DNA of 64,000 bases, from the NCBI GenBank assembly GCA_965198325.1, contig CBDAPE010000018.1, positions 546,681-610,680 of the forward strand, given 5' to 3'. Below, one piece after another: positions 17,287 to 26,297 of this stretch (within the stretch, counting starts at the first letter, position 1; each line of letters opens with the position of its first letter). Under the pieces are notes generated by a model. The model saw only the letters and a program-made list of their open reading frames with translations, searched no databases and was not told the origin of the DNA. The DNA is from CBDAPE01 sp965198325 (GTDB lineage: Bacteria; Pseudomonadota; Alphaproteobacteria; UBA828; JAPUJA01). The position numbers and the translations under genes were made by a program.

Positions 17287-18201
17287 ATGTCAGAGGGTTG
17301 CGCGTATGTCTCCGGCGAATTCGTTCCTTTCGAAGACGCCAAGATATCGATCTTCGATGGCGGGTTCACCAATTGCGACGTGGTCAATGACGTCACCACA
17401 TCCTGGAAGGGAACGATCTTCAAGCTCAACGAGCATCTCGCGCGATTCAGAAATTCCTGTGCGGGATTTGGCCTCAAGAATCCCTATTCAGACGACGAGA
17501 CTGTAAAGCTGCTCGTCGAGTGTGTCCGCCGGGCGGAGTGCGAGGATGCAGGCTTTATCAACATGCATGTCACCCGCGGCGTCTATCCACAGGGCTCGCG
17601 GGACCCCAGGCTGTGCGAAAACCAGTTCCTCGTCTACGTCTGCGATTATGTCTGGCTGTGGGGCGAGGAGAAGAGCAAATCCGGCATCAACATCCATATG
17701 TCCGACATCGAGCGGATTTCGAGTAAGGCGGTCGATGCACGCATCAAGAATTTTCACTGGGCCGACCTGATTCAGTCCCAATACGCGGCCTACAAGGCGG
17801 GGCGCGACGACGCCGTGCTGTGCGGCCCCGACGGCAACCTTGCGGAAGGACCGGGTTTCAACATCTGGGTCGTCAAGGATGGAACCTGCCTGACGCCCGA
17901 CGAAAACTGTTTGCCCGGCATATCACGTCAATCCGTGATCGAGCTGTGCGAGATGGAAGGTATTCCGTGTGAGACCCGCAAGGTCCATCCCGATGAGCTG
18001 CGCAACGCCGACGAGGCCTTCGCGACCTCGACCGCGGGCGGGGTCCTGCCAATCACGGCGGTCGACGACAAGCCGCTCGGTAACGGCGCGCCCGGCTTGG
18101 TCACGTCCCAGCTGAGCAACAGCTATTGGAAGCGGCGCGAAGAAGGCTGGTGCGGCACGAAAATCAGCGACCTGCTCGACAGCTGGGGCAGCCTAAGCTG
18201 A
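17287..18201 (+). CDS. Class IV aminotransferase (BCAT / D-amino acid / R-amine type)
   Basis: A 304-residue PLP enzyme of fold type IV. The PLP Lys is most likely Lys154 in ARIKNFHWAD; LAEGPGFNIW provides the Glu that contacts the PLP pyridine nitrogen; SIFDGGFTNCDVV is the family's N-terminal core. The family includes branched-chain aminotransferases, D-amino acid transaminases and (R)-amine transaminases; substrate cannot be fixed by eye. It stands alone with no biosynthetic neighbours. The TGA stop lies inside AGCTGACATTCCCC, an IS1380 terminal sequence, so the native C-terminus may have been slightly changed. Confidence 0.85.
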   Translation: MSEGCAYVSGEFVPFEDAKISIFDGGFTNCDVVNDVTTSWKGTIFKLNEHLARFRNSCAGFGLKNPYSDDETVKLLVECVRRAECEDAGFINMHVTRGVYPQGSRDPRLCENQFLVYVCDYVWLWGEEKSKSGINIHMSDIERISSKAVDARIKNFHWADLIQSQYAAYKAGRDDAVLCGPDGNLAEGPGFNIWVVKDGTCLTPDENCLPGISRQSVIELCEMEGIPCETRKVHPDELRNADEAFATSTAGGVLPITAVDDKPLGNGAPGLVTSQLSNSYWKRREEGWCGTKISDLLDSWGSLS

Positions 18202-18838
18202 CATTCCCCAGATGAACCCCGGTTTGTGAGGAGACAGTAGTACGGATTGCCTGCCGAGGCAATTCTGAGGGCGGTGCGGGACGATAGTCGCCTGGAATTG
18301 GTGGGAATTGCCGTGAGCACCGCGACCCCAGCCCGCTGATGGCGTCGTTTGTGGTCTGCAAGGCGCACCTCTCCTGTTGTCTGTTGCAGCATCGGCATCG
18401 GGCTCCGCCTCACGCTGGTGCTGGCGGCGCCCGGAGTTGAGCTATCAGCCGCAGGATTTCGTCGAACAGGCCCCTCGGCACCGCAACCTCGGCCATCTGG
18501 AACGTGACGGACCGGCCGTGGCCGACGATCCTGGCTCCACTCTTCACCAGCTTTTGCTGCAACGAGGTCAGCGACCAGTGCTTGACCGCCTCCGGCAGAG
18601 CCAGGGTGCGCATGAAGTTGGCGAGATTGTAGGCCAGCGCATGAAGCTGAAGTCGACCCTCGTTGTTGCGGAACCTCCTGCACGACAGCCGGGTCCACAC
18701 AATCGCGGTCTTGCCTTCCTTGATGTGCTGCTCCGCCGGGCCGCGCTGATTGTAGAAGGCGACCACGCGCTTGGCCGGTCGGGTCAGGTTGGTCACGATG
18801 AAGCCGACACGGGGATAGAGTTCGCCTGGGTGCCATTC
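18199..18838 (-). pseudogene. IS1380-family element, C-terminal part
   Basis: From the terminal repeat gctgacattccccagatgaa inward, the sequence matches the right part of the IS1380 at 44971-46631. The frame (18410 up to about 18838) encodes the last ~145 residues, from VEWHPGELYPRVGFIV to RAPPAPA. It is cut at 18839 by an internally deleted IS3. Confidence 0.85.
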
Positions 18839-19140
18839 GACGTTGCCCCCAAAACCCGGACCAGGTGGTTTTTCAGCTATGCGGCCTGAGCGATGGTCAT
18901 TTCCCTCCTGGCCAGTGCCGGCGTCCGGTAGTCGATGCTCGAGCCGCCAGGTCTTCAACTGCGTTGGCGTGACGCCGAGCTCGGCAGCCACACTGTTATG
19001 CGTCGCACCCGGCTCCGACAGCCGGGCAACCGACTGTTCCTTGTATTCCGGTGAAAATCGCCGCCTCGTCTGCTTTGTCATCTCGTCCCTCCAGGGCGGT
19101 ATTCAATTTACCGCTTGGTCCGGGATCCGGGAGCAATGTC
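18839..19140 (-). mobile_element. Internally deleted IS3-family element
   Basis: Inverted ends GACGTTGCCCCCAAAACCC and TGACATTGCTCCCGGATCCC. The minus strand opens with OrfA (ATG 19081, MTKQTRRRFSPEYKEQSVAR to VTPTQLKTWRLE), then jumps to an OrfB C-terminus (YRTPALARREMTIAQAA). About 300 bp remains of an expected 1.2-1.5 kb. It interrupts an IS1380 remnant. Confidence 0.7.
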
Positions 19141-21084
19141 ACCGTGGCGCGGACGGCGAGTACGGACCGGGGCGGCCCGCTTGAGCTGTTCGAAGCTCTG
19201 ATCGGCCTGGCCCGCATGGATACGGAGAACCGCGGGCGCCTTGGCGAGAGCTTCCTGACCGAGGCCCATGGTGCAACCGGGGCGCTAGCCGTCGACGGCG
19301 GTCTCGACGAGCGCTCCGCGCATGGGCTGGCGCGCGCTTATGCCCGCGCCGAAATCGAGGCGCCGGAGGCCCTCGTATCCTTCCTCACGGCGCAACTGGA
19401 AGCCCTGGCCGCGTCGGACCGGCTTCCGGGCGACCTGGATGCGGAGATCGACCGTCTCCGGCGCGAGGCGGGGGACGACGATTACATGCTGCACATGGTA
19501 CTGGACGACATGCTCGGCGTCCTTCCGGACGAGGTCCGTCCGGCCCTGGTGCACCATGTCTCGGGTCGGGACGAGGGTTTTTCCGGCCGCATGGCGCTTT
19601 ACTGGCTGCTGGACGCGTCGAGGGAGGTTCGCCTGGCCGCCGCCGGCGCCCTCGCAGGCCGGGCGCGGCGGGGCATTCTCGATGCCGCTTCGGTGGCGGT
19701 GCTGCCGCTGATCCGCAACTGGATGCCACCGGACGGCGCCCGCCCGGTGCTGGATGCGGCCCTGCGCGAGGCGCGACAGCGGAACCTCTCCGGCCCGCCG
19801 GAGCGGCCCGGAGGTCGTCCGAAGCGGCTTCTCGGCACGCTGCCGGACGGCTCGGGCGCCCAGAGCCTCGCCGCGGTGCTGGACGGTCCGGTCACGGCGT
19901 TGGTTCTGATCAAGGCCGGGCACGGCGTAAAAGACGCCTTTCTTGCCCGGGGCGACGCCGCCGGAGAGGCGATATCGACGCAAGTAGACGATATCGGAGC
20001 GCTCGACCTCGCATGGGAAGCTTTCGAGACGGCACTGGCCGCCGCGCTGGCGAACGGGCTCGCGGCGGGGCGCCCACCGCCGGCCGGTCTGATCGATGCC
20101 GCTCTCGCCTGCGGCCTCGGCGAGTTGCGCCCGCGTCCGATGGCCGCGGGCGACTGGCTGGCGGAGGTGGATCCCGAGGGGGAGATCGCCGGCCTCCCGG
20201 CGCGGGAGCGGGAGCGGCTGATCGCCCGAAGCGCGACGTGGCCGGACGACCACCCGATCGTCGACACATGGTTCGAGGGCACGGCGGTCTTCGACGAAGC
20301 GCTGAAGAGCGCGTCCGGCACGCGGCAACCGGAAGCCGCCTTTTGGGAGCGTCTCGAAGAGCGGCGCGGCGACTGGGCTCTACTCATGCTGCGCGCCGCG
20401 CACATCCTGAAGGCATCGGGCGGGGACGGCGAGTGGCGCTCTTTCGCGGCGGCGGCCTCGGCGCTGCTCGACGGCCGGGCACTGAAAACGATCCCGATCA
20501 TGGATTATGTCTTCGACACCTCCGTCGAGGCCTGGGAGGCGGAGGAACACGAGCTTGGGGCGGACGACGCGGACGGATTGACGGACGTGGCCGGGGCGGG
20601 GACAGGGCCGGAAGAAGAGCTTTGGGCGACGGCTTCGCCGGCCTGGCTCGACGGCTATCTGTCGGCCGCCGCGCTCGCGCCCCTGACGCTCCGCCCGGGC
20701 GCCGGGCTTTCCGCCCTTGCGGAACGGATCCGGGACCGTGACGACAAGGCGCTGGAGACATTCATTGCGCTGGCGACGGGACGGTACAACGAACTCACGA
20801 TCGGCCTTGGCGAGAGCCGGTTCGCCGCGGCGATGCTCGCCGGTCTGGACGACGGCGATCTCATGGCATGGGCGCGGGGCTTCATCCAGGGCGCCCGTGT
20901 CCTCGAGGACGATTGGCCCCAGCGGGATCTTCAGGCGGACGACCGCCGGACGCTGTCGCTACTCGCCGCGCTCGCGGGCGGAGAGCCCCCCGGCGAGATC
21001 GCGCGCGCCGTTCTGGCGGGGTTCATCGGCCGAAGATTCGCGATGCGGCACGAAGGCCGGCGCACGCCCGACGTCCGGGAGTGA
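19141..21084 (+). CDS. Large protein with UPF0149/YecA-like C-terminus, probably 5'-truncated
   Basis: The open frame starts inside the IS3 end (ATG 19051); residues unique to this gene begin after 19140, with the first in-frame ATG at 19216. The part from 19216 is 622 residues. The N-terminal two thirds are Ala/Leu-rich and probably helical, with HEAT-like alternation, but I do not recognise a family. The last ~150 residues (WLDGYLSAAALAPL, RYNELTIGLGESRF, DLMAWARGFIQG) resemble UPF0149/YecA proteins, which are usually about 200 residues. The lost 5' end and lack of a ribosome-binding site suggest it may not be expressed. Function unknown. Confidence 0.6.
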   Translation, partial: TVARTASTDRGGPLELFEALIGLARMDTENRGRLGESFLTEAHGATGALAVDGGLDERSAHGLARAYARAEIEAPEALVSFLTAQLEALAASDRLPGDLDAEIDRLRREAGDDDYMLHMVLDDMLGVLPDEVRPALVHHVSGRDEGFSGRMALYWLLDASREVRLAAAGALAGRARRGILDAASVAVLPLIRNWMPPDGARPVLDAALREARQRNLSGPPERPGGRPKRLLGTLPDGSGAQSLAAVLDGPVTALVLIKAGHGVKDAFLARGDAAGEAISTQVDDIGALDLAWEAFETALAAALANGLAAGRPPPAGLIDAALACGLGELRPRPMAAGDWLAEVDPEGEIAGLPARERERLIARSATWPDDHPIVDTWFEGTAVFDEALKSASGTRQPEAAFWERLEERRGDWALLMLRAAHILKASGGDGEWRSFAAAASALLDGRALKTIPIMDYVFDTSVEAWEAEEHELGADDADGLTDVAGAGTGPEEELWATASPAWLDGYLSAAALAPLTLRPGAGLSALAERIRDRDDKALETFIALATGRYNELTIGLGESRFAAAMLAGLDDGDLMAWARGFIQGARVLEDDWPQRDLQADDRRTLSLLAALAGGEPPGEIARAVLAGFIGRRFAMRHEGRRTPDVRE

Positions 21085-21152
21085 GGCGCCGGCAACGCCT
21101 CGAACTCTCTCCGATCCACTATCCCCGGCCCGGATGTCCTCGATACGGCCTG

Positions 21153-21305
21153 CTACCCACGGCGCCGGGTTAGCCAGCCAACCGCGATCTCGATGACGTC
21201 ATGCAGCGCGGCCAGCCTTGAGGCGACCGGGACGTCGACGCGCCGCCATACCTTCGGCTCCAGGCCTTGCAGTTCGATACGGATACGTGCGACGGACTCG
21301 ATCAT
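21153..21305 (-). pseudogene. Plasmid pRiA4b ORF-3 family protein, N-terminal fragment
   Basis: ATG 21305 opens MIESVARIRIELQGLEPKVW, RRVDVPVASRLAALHDVIE and IAVGW, the conserved start of the pRiA4b ORF-3-like family, then ends in TRRRG and a stop. A matching C-terminal fragment lies at 38743-39174 on the other strand. The two halves could be one gene separated by rearrangement. Confidence 0.7.
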
Positions 21306-21452
21306 GCAAACCGTATAATCCCGGGGCGCCCGCAATGCCAGCATCGGCACTTGCGACGGTCCTCCGGGAGCGCGCTCGATCGTTTCCCGGCGCACGGGCG
21401 GGGCGCCTGCACTCCGCTTTCATGTCCAAGTGCCCCATGGCAGAGTTCCGGC

Positions 21453-21722
21453 ATGCGCGAATACGCCCTCTATCCCCCGGTAAAGGCTTTCCTCGAAGCG
21501 CAAGGCTACGAGGTGAAGGGAGAGGTCAACGGCTGCGATCTCGTCGCGGTCCGGGCCGAAGAACCGCCCGTCATCGTCGAATTGAAGACCGCCTTCTCCC
21601 TGCCGCTGGTCTTTCAGCCCGGATTTCCCGGGCTTTTGCCGGTTCTGACGTCGGCGGAGACGAGCGCTTCATCCACTCACGCCAGGATCAACACCCCAGC
21701 TGGTCACGCGATACTCCTCTGA
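21453..21722 (+). pseudogene. DUF2161 (PD-(D/E)XK-like) protein, N-terminal fragment
   Basis: ATG 21453 opens MREYALYPPVKAFLEAQGYE, VKGEVNGCDLVAVR and PPVIVELKTAFSLPLVFQ, the start of DUF2161 proteins, whose D...ExK pattern suggests a nuclease-like fold. Homology ends at about 21615, right where a hairpin begins, and the frame drifts to a stop at 21722. Truncated and probably non-functional. Confidence 0.65.
21616..21637 (+). terminator. Candidate Rho-independent terminator
   Basis: AGCCCGG-atttc-CCGGGCT followed by TTTT. A perfect 7-bp GC-rich stem with a T-run. It sits exactly where DUF2161 homology stops, so it probably belongs to the sequence joined there. Confidence 0.5.
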
Positions 21723-21771
21723 CAATGGCCGTTTGAACATTCTTAGGGCAGTGTAGCCCGAGGCCCGCCAC

Positions 21772-22779
21772 TTAGGTGTATAGAACAATGCACCGCACTT
21801 CCATACTCTGCCGGTCGGGGGCATCGGACGGGGTGGCCGGGTCCTTGAAAGCGCTGTGAAAGCTGAAGGTGCACGGCGCCCGGTCCTCGCCGGCGCTGGA
21901 ATCGGCCCGCGCACCGCGCGACCGGGCCAGCTCACCGGCGGAATCCCACTGTTTGATCAATAAGGCCTCGTTGCGAGTCATTGCCGGGTAGTACCACCAT
22001 GCATGTCGTGGAGCGTGCTTTGCGAAGTAATTTTCGCCGATCCGGTCACGATAGTGAATCTCGAATACGACCAGGTCTTCCGGGCTCACGGTCTGTCCGT
22101 CGCAGAGGGCAAGCGGATCGATCGCAACGGGCTCGTTGGCAATGTTGCGCCACAAGTTGATGATTGCAAACCGTCCCTTCGTATCGAGCGCCCGGTCGAC
22201 CATGTCGGGTTCGAGAAGAGATTCGCCCTCGTCGAGGATCGAGCGCAACGTATCGTTCACACTCGGTGGATTCGCCAGGTCACGCAACCGCTGCGGTCCG
22301 CTGGTGAGGGTGTAGTCGGCGTGCACTATGTGGGCCGGACCCTGCACTTGCTGACCGCCGGCAATGCGCCGTTTGCCTTTCTTGCCCGTCGCCGACCTGA
22401 TGTTGTGGTCGAAGGCGAACACGTGCGCTGCGCCAGTCGCCTCCTGCACGACCCGGGCGCACTCGGCGTAGTACTCCTGCACAACCTGTCGGTGATCGTA
22501 GAAATCGAGATCAGAACGCGTCAATGACCGTGTGACCAACTCGAATCCGTGCGTCTCGATCGTGCGGCGTCGGGGTTCGTCCAGGAGGCGTGCGTTGTTG
22601 ACGGTAACCTCCAGTTCTTCCATGACCATCCCTTTATCACCGGAGTCGCTGCCGTCACGATCGCGACGGGTCAGCACCTCGCCGTTGCGGTAAAGCGAGG
22701 ACTTGACGGATTCCGCCAGATAGCTGAGCGCGCCGACCGTAACCGGGGCGCCCACCGATGTCGCCGACGCGATATTCAC
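21772..22779 (-). CDS. CmcJ/NvfI family oxidoreductase
   Basis: A 335-residue protein of the CmcJ/NvfI family, named after cephamycin and fungal meroterpenoid enzymes, several of which are iron/2-oxoglutarate-type or cofactor-light enzymes. Recognisable blocks: HGFELVTRSLTRSDLDFYD, VFAFDHNIRS, PAHIVHADYT and FAIINLWRNI. The His and Asp of HADYT are likely metal ligands. Its start overlaps the stop of the upstream GFA gene by 4 bp, so the two form an operon. The physiological substrate is unknown. Confidence 0.8.
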   Translation of the reverse strand: MNIASATSVGAPVTVGALSYLAESVKSSLYRNGEVLTRRDRDGSDSGDKGMVMEELEVTVNNARLLDEPRRRTIETHGFELVTRSLTRSDLDFYDHRQVVQEYYAECARVVQEATGAAHVFAFDHNIRSATGKKGKRRIAGGQQVQGPAHIVHADYTLTSGPQRLRDLANPPSVNDTLRSILDEGESLLEPDMVDRALDTKGRFAIINLWRNIANEPVAIDPLALCDGQTVSPEDLVVFEIHYRDRIGENYFAKHAPRHAWWYYPAMTRNEALLIKQWDSAGELARSRGARADSSAGEDRAPCTFSFHSAFKDPATPSDAPDRQSMEVRCIVLYT

Positions 22780-23255
22780 CGGTTCTCCCTGCCGGCGGCG
22801 TTTGCGAGTATTTTTTCGAAGAGCGCGTTCTGGTCGGCCGGATCATCGACATTGATTCTAATCCGGGGAAGACCGTCTTCCTGGTGCATCCATGAGATCT
22901 CGCTTTCGGCCCCGTAGTGAATGTCCGGCTCGCCGATTTCAGGATCGTCCAACGTCCCCAACGCGATGAAAATCACAGAATCGAATGCGCCACCGGAAAA
23001 ATATCGGGTGAGCAAAGAGCCGCCGCAGTTCGAGCAGAACCCTCGTTCGCACACTGACGAGGACCGGTAAAGTTTTGGCGTCCCTTTGGTCAACGATACC
23101 GCCTCTCTGTGAAAGGTGGCTGACACCTGCATCGGACTGCCCGTCCATTGCTGGCACATGCGGCAATGACAAGTCACTATGAACATCGAGGATTCGCTCG
23201 CCTCGTAGCGAGCCGCCCCGCACAGACAGCCTCCGGTATGTTTTGCGTCAGTCAT
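22776..23255 (-). CDS. GFA family protein (CENP-V/GFA zinc domain)
   Basis: A 159-residue protein with the GFA zinc fold. Cysteine clusters are CLCGA, CHCRMC and CSNCG. The founding member was described as glutathione-dependent formaldehyde-activating, but most homologues have unknown substrates. GGAG lies about 9 nt upstream of ATG 23255. First gene of a two-gene operon with the CmcJ-like gene (ATGA-type overlap at 22776-22779). Complete length for the family. Confidence 0.85.
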   Translation of the reverse strand: MTDAKHTGGCLCGAARYEASESSMFIVTCHCRMCQQWTGSPMQVSATFHREAVSLTKGTPKLYRSSSVCERGFCSNCGGSLLTRYFSGGAFDSVIFIALGTLDDPEIGEPDIHYGAESEISWMHQEDGLPRIRINVDDPADQNALFEKILANAAGRENR

Positions 23256-23430
23256 CGTCGTTTTCTCCAGGCGCCATCAACGGCGGAGTCTCGATATAAA
23301 AACATCAGTGGCTTGAACGCAATCCGACGCGTCCCGAGAGGAAAGTCGCCGGGCGTTGTCGGAGTAGACTAGCTTGAGCCGGGGCGGTAGCCATCGTAGC
23401 CTCCCTGCTTCATCGAAAAACGTCCCTGCG

Positions 23431-23665
23431 GTGGGCGCAGTCCGCTGCGAACCCGACTCTGCGCCAATTCCCTGATAATCAGGGAAAATACAGGGAATTT
23501 TTGCAGATTCGACCTTAAATCGGCGGGAGCGGGCCATCTAAGGCGTTGATATCACGGGGAATCGAGACCCAATTCCCTACGCCACGGAACAGGGAATTGT
23601 TATTGGCCAAGCAGGGAATTTTCCAGGGTGAACAGGGAAATTCACTCGCCGAACAGGGAACCGTC
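23431..23665. repeat. CAGGGAA direct-repeat array
   Basis: At least eight occurrences of (A)CAGGGAA(T) in about 200 bp (for example 23484, 23493, 23588, 23609, 23632, 23653), irregularly spaced, plus inverted TTCCCTG copies. It begins with ggtgggcgcagtccgctgcg, a block also found at 5746. No coding frame of a known family. Confidence 0.65.
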
Positions 23666-23825
23666 AACCTTGAAACGGCTCGGTTGTAATTGGCTCGGAA
23701 GGCGGCAGCGAATCAAGGCTTGCTATGGGCTGTCTTCGACCTAACGTCTGTGAGGCGGGTGTCCATCCCAACGTCTTCCGCCCAGGACTGCACCAATCTC
23801 TATCGGAGTTGGGCGATTGTGTGTT

Positions 23826-24792
23826 CTCTCACTGATCAGCGAGCTATAGCCGGATCTTGGTGACGTGCTGATAGAGAAGGCGGCGTATCCTGGCGATTGC
23901 TGAAGTCGCCGATTTCCACGAAGGAAGGATACGCCATGGACGACGATAAGGTTGTTTCGCTCAGCCATCGAGAAAAGATTTTCATCGATGATCCGCTGAC
24001 GGAGGTACTGCGTTCGGGCGTCAGTCGGTTACTGGTCTGCGCGGTCGCGGCCGAGGTCCAGGCCTTTCTGGCCGCACACGAGCATCGGGTCGACGACGAG
24101 GGCCGCCAGCGTATTGTTCGCCACGGCTACATGCCGGAGCGCGACGTTCAGACCGGAATCGGCCCAGTTACGGTGCGTCGCCCCCGGGTGCGCGATCGCC
24201 AGCCCGACGGGGAGGACGGGCCGATCCGCTTCACCTCGGCGCTCCTGCCGCCCGATCTCCGCCGCGGGCGCTCGATCGAGGAGTTGCTGCCGTGGCTCTA
24301 CTGAAGGGCATCTCGACGGGCGACTTTCCGGAGGCCCTGACGGCCTTGCTCGGTCCAGACGCCCCCGGCCTCTCGGCGGGCACGATCGCGCGGCTGAAGG
24401 GGGCCTGGCAGGAAGACTACGAGCGCTGGAGCCGGCGCGATCTTTCGGCCAAGCGCTACGTCTACTTCTGGGCCGGCGGCGTCTACTTCCGCCCGCGCAT
24501 GGAGCACGACAAGCAGTGCCTGCTGGTGATCATCGGCGCCGACGAGGCCGGTCACAAAGACATCGTCGCCGTCGGCGACGGCTTCCGCGAGAGCGAGCAG
24601 AGCTGGCACGAACTCCTGCCAGACCTGAAGAGGCGCGGCCTCCAGGCGCCGCCGGAACTGGCCGTGGGCGATGGCGCCTTGGGTTTCTGGCAGGCCTTGC
24701 GCAAGGCCTTCGACGGATGTGCGGAGCAGCGCTGCTGGGTGCACAAGACAGCCAACGTCTTGAACAAGCTGCCGAAGAGCGTGCAGAGGACA
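23826..24792 (+). pseudogene. IS256-family element, frameshifted and 3'-truncated
   Basis: The left end (gagctatagccggatcttgg) precedes ATG 23936. The transposase frame MDDDKVVSLSHREKIFIDDP runs to LPWLY, where a missing base (24301-24304) creates TGA; the protein then continues in another frame as LKGISTGDFPEALTALLG up to WVHKTANVLNKLP. It is cut at 24793 by an intact IS6. No typical slippery heptamer precedes the shift, so this is decay. Confidence 0.85.
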
Positions 24793-25590
24793 TTGTCAGA
24801 CTAAATTGGCTTGAGGTAGGTGCAGTCGGCGATTAGCCTCGGCGAATGAAAAATCCATTCCGCTATTTCAATAGTTCGCCCAAGGTAATCCGCTTCGCGG
24901 TGATGATGTACATCCGCTACCCCCTATCGTTGCGTCAGGTCGAGGACCTGCTGTTCGAACGAGGCATCGATATTTGCCACGAGACGGTGGGTTCCTGGTG
25001 GAACCGGTTTGGCCCGATGTTTGCTGCGGAAATCAGAAAGCGGCGTGTTGATCATCGATTGTATTCCCACTGGCGGTGGCACCTTGACGAGGTGTTTGTG
25101 CGGATTAATGGCGAGATATATTACCTCTGGCGCGCCGTGGATCACGAGGGCGAGGTGCTCGAGGTCTTTGCCACGAAGCGCCGGGATCGCAAGACTGCGC
25201 TGAAGTTTTTGAAGCGTGCGATGAAGCGCTACGGCCGGCCCAAGACTATCGTAACGGACCGGCTTCGGTCTTACAGCGCCGCGATGAAAGAGAGTGGCAT
25301 CCTGGAGCGTCAGGACTGTGGACGATGGCTTAACAATCGAGCCGAGAATTCACATCAGCCGTTCCGACGACGAGAGGGCGCAATGGCCAGGTTCAGGGAC
25401 ATCAAGACCGTGCAGAAATTCGCCGCCATCCACGCCTCGATCCACAACCACTTCAACCAGGACCGCCAACTCAACCGCTGCGACATCTTCAAGCAGAACC
25501 GCTCGGCCGTCCTGGCCGAGTGGCGTCAGTTGGCTGCCTGAGAGGCCTGGATTGTAGGTTCTTCAGTTCCTATCCAATTACTCTGACGAC
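24793..25590 (+). mobile_element. IS6-family element, complete
   Basis: About 800 bp with terminal repeats ttgtcagactaaattgg and, inverted, gtcgtcagagtaattgg around one intact transposase. It lies inside an IS256 on the left and abuts an integrase fragment on the right. No obvious 8-bp target duplication. Confidence 0.8.
24846..25541 (+). CDS. IS6-family transposase
   Basis: A 231-residue DDE transposase, normal length for IS6/IS26. Catalytic residues are visible at Asp81 (HLDEVFVRI), in VTDRLRSYSA and in NNRAENSHQPFRRRE. The N-terminal HTH includes SLRQVEDLLFERGIDICHET. The frame is intact, and it could serve as the active source for the IS6 remnants at 9491, 11650 and 13918. Confidence 0.92.
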   Translation: MKNPFRYFNSSPKVIRFAVMMYIRYPLSLRQVEDLLFERGIDICHETVGSWWNRFGPMFAAEIRKRRVDHRLYSHWRWHLDEVFVRINGEIYYLWRAVDHEGEVLEVFATKRRDRKTALKFLKRAMKRYGRPKTIVTDRLRSYSAAMKESGILERQDCGRWLNNRAENSHQPFRRREGAMARFRDIKTVQKFAAIHASIHNHFNQDRQLNRCDIFKQNRSAVLAEWRQLAA

Positions 25591-25593
25591 GCC

Positions 25594-26009
25594 CCGGCGT
25601 GCCCCTGGAGCTTCCCATCACCCGCCAGCTCGCGGCCATTCTCGAATGCCGTCTGGCCGCAGCCAACGACCGACCTGAGAACGCTAGCGAATGGGTGTTT
25701 CCTTCCCCAACCAGCGCGACCGGACATGTCCAGGATTCGCATCATCTCTACGGCCGCATCAGCGAGGCCGGCGAGGCCAAGTTCTGGTTCCACGGGCTGC
25801 GCAACTGCTTCATTACCGTGGCGGAGCGCGAGCTGATGCTGCATCCCTCTCTGACCAAGCGCCTCGTCAACCACGCCCGCCCCAACGATGTCACCGAAGG
25901 CTACGCGGCCGACTGGACGGTCGCGCAGCTCCGCGAGCCGGCACAGAAAATCGCCGACCGGATCGAGGCGCTGATGTGCGGCACAGTACCTACCCCACTC
26001 ATCGCGTAG
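25594..26009 (+). pseudogene. Tyrosine integrase, C-terminal catalytic fragment
   Basis: About 137 codons of a phage-type integrase catalytic domain: VPLELPITRQLAAILE, then FHGLRNCFITVAE (H-x-x-R), VNHARPNDVTEGYAADW with the probable nucleophilic Tyr. The N-terminal domains and first Arg are missing, removed by the IS6 to the left. An N-terminal integrase fragment at 42545-42780 is a possible partner. Confidence 0.75.
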
Positions 26010-26223
26010 CGCACTGCCCCCTACGCCAATTCAGCCCCACAAGCCAAATAGGACGCCCGACTGCGGAACATCGTTGGCCGGGTCGAATGCAGCCATCCCA
26101 GACCGGACAGTGCATGGATGGTAGGCAGCCCGGCCGCAACTCTCGGGCCAGCCGACTTTCGGCAGTTTCACCAGTATGGTCTATATCAGCAATTTGCTGA
26201 AAGCGGACTTCGACCGAAAGCTC
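26010..26223. other. No gene recognised between integrase fragment and defence operon
   Basis: About 210 bp without a recognisable frame. It leads into the operon promoter. Confidence 0.5.
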
Positions 26224-26252
26224 TTGATTGATTTCACTGTTCAAGGTATTTT
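26224..26252 (+). promoter_or_regulatory. Sigma70-like promoter of the AbiE-REase-helicase operon
   Basis: TTGATT (26224-26229), a 17-nt spacer, then TATTTT (26247-26252). Transcription would begin near 26259, about 40 nt upstream of the chosen start codon at 26298. Confidence 0.6.
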
Positions 26253-26267
26253 CACCGTATGGTGAAA
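26250..26267. promoter_or_regulatory. Palindromic operator candidate
   Basis: TTTCACC-GTAT-GGTGAAA, a perfect 7-bp inverted repeat with a 4-bp centre, overlaps the end of the -10 box and the expected transcription start. AbiEi proteins repress their own operon by binding inverted repeats, so the first gene product is the likely ligand (inference). Confidence 0.65.
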
Positions 26268-26297
26268 TCACACGAAATAGAGAACCGAGTGGAGATC

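Noticed and set aside
23431..23665. CRISPR array
   Set aside because: Units are only about 7-9 bp, spacing is irregular and some units are inverted; no cas genes are present.
24290..24310. Programmed frameshift in the IS256 transposase
   Set aside because: No slippery heptamer; IS256 transposases are single-frame proteins; the element is also truncated. Simple decay is more likely.
26259..26297. ATG 26259 as the start of the AbiEi-like gene
   Set aside because: It lies in the palindrome and at the predicted transcription start; ATG 26298 has GGAG upstream.
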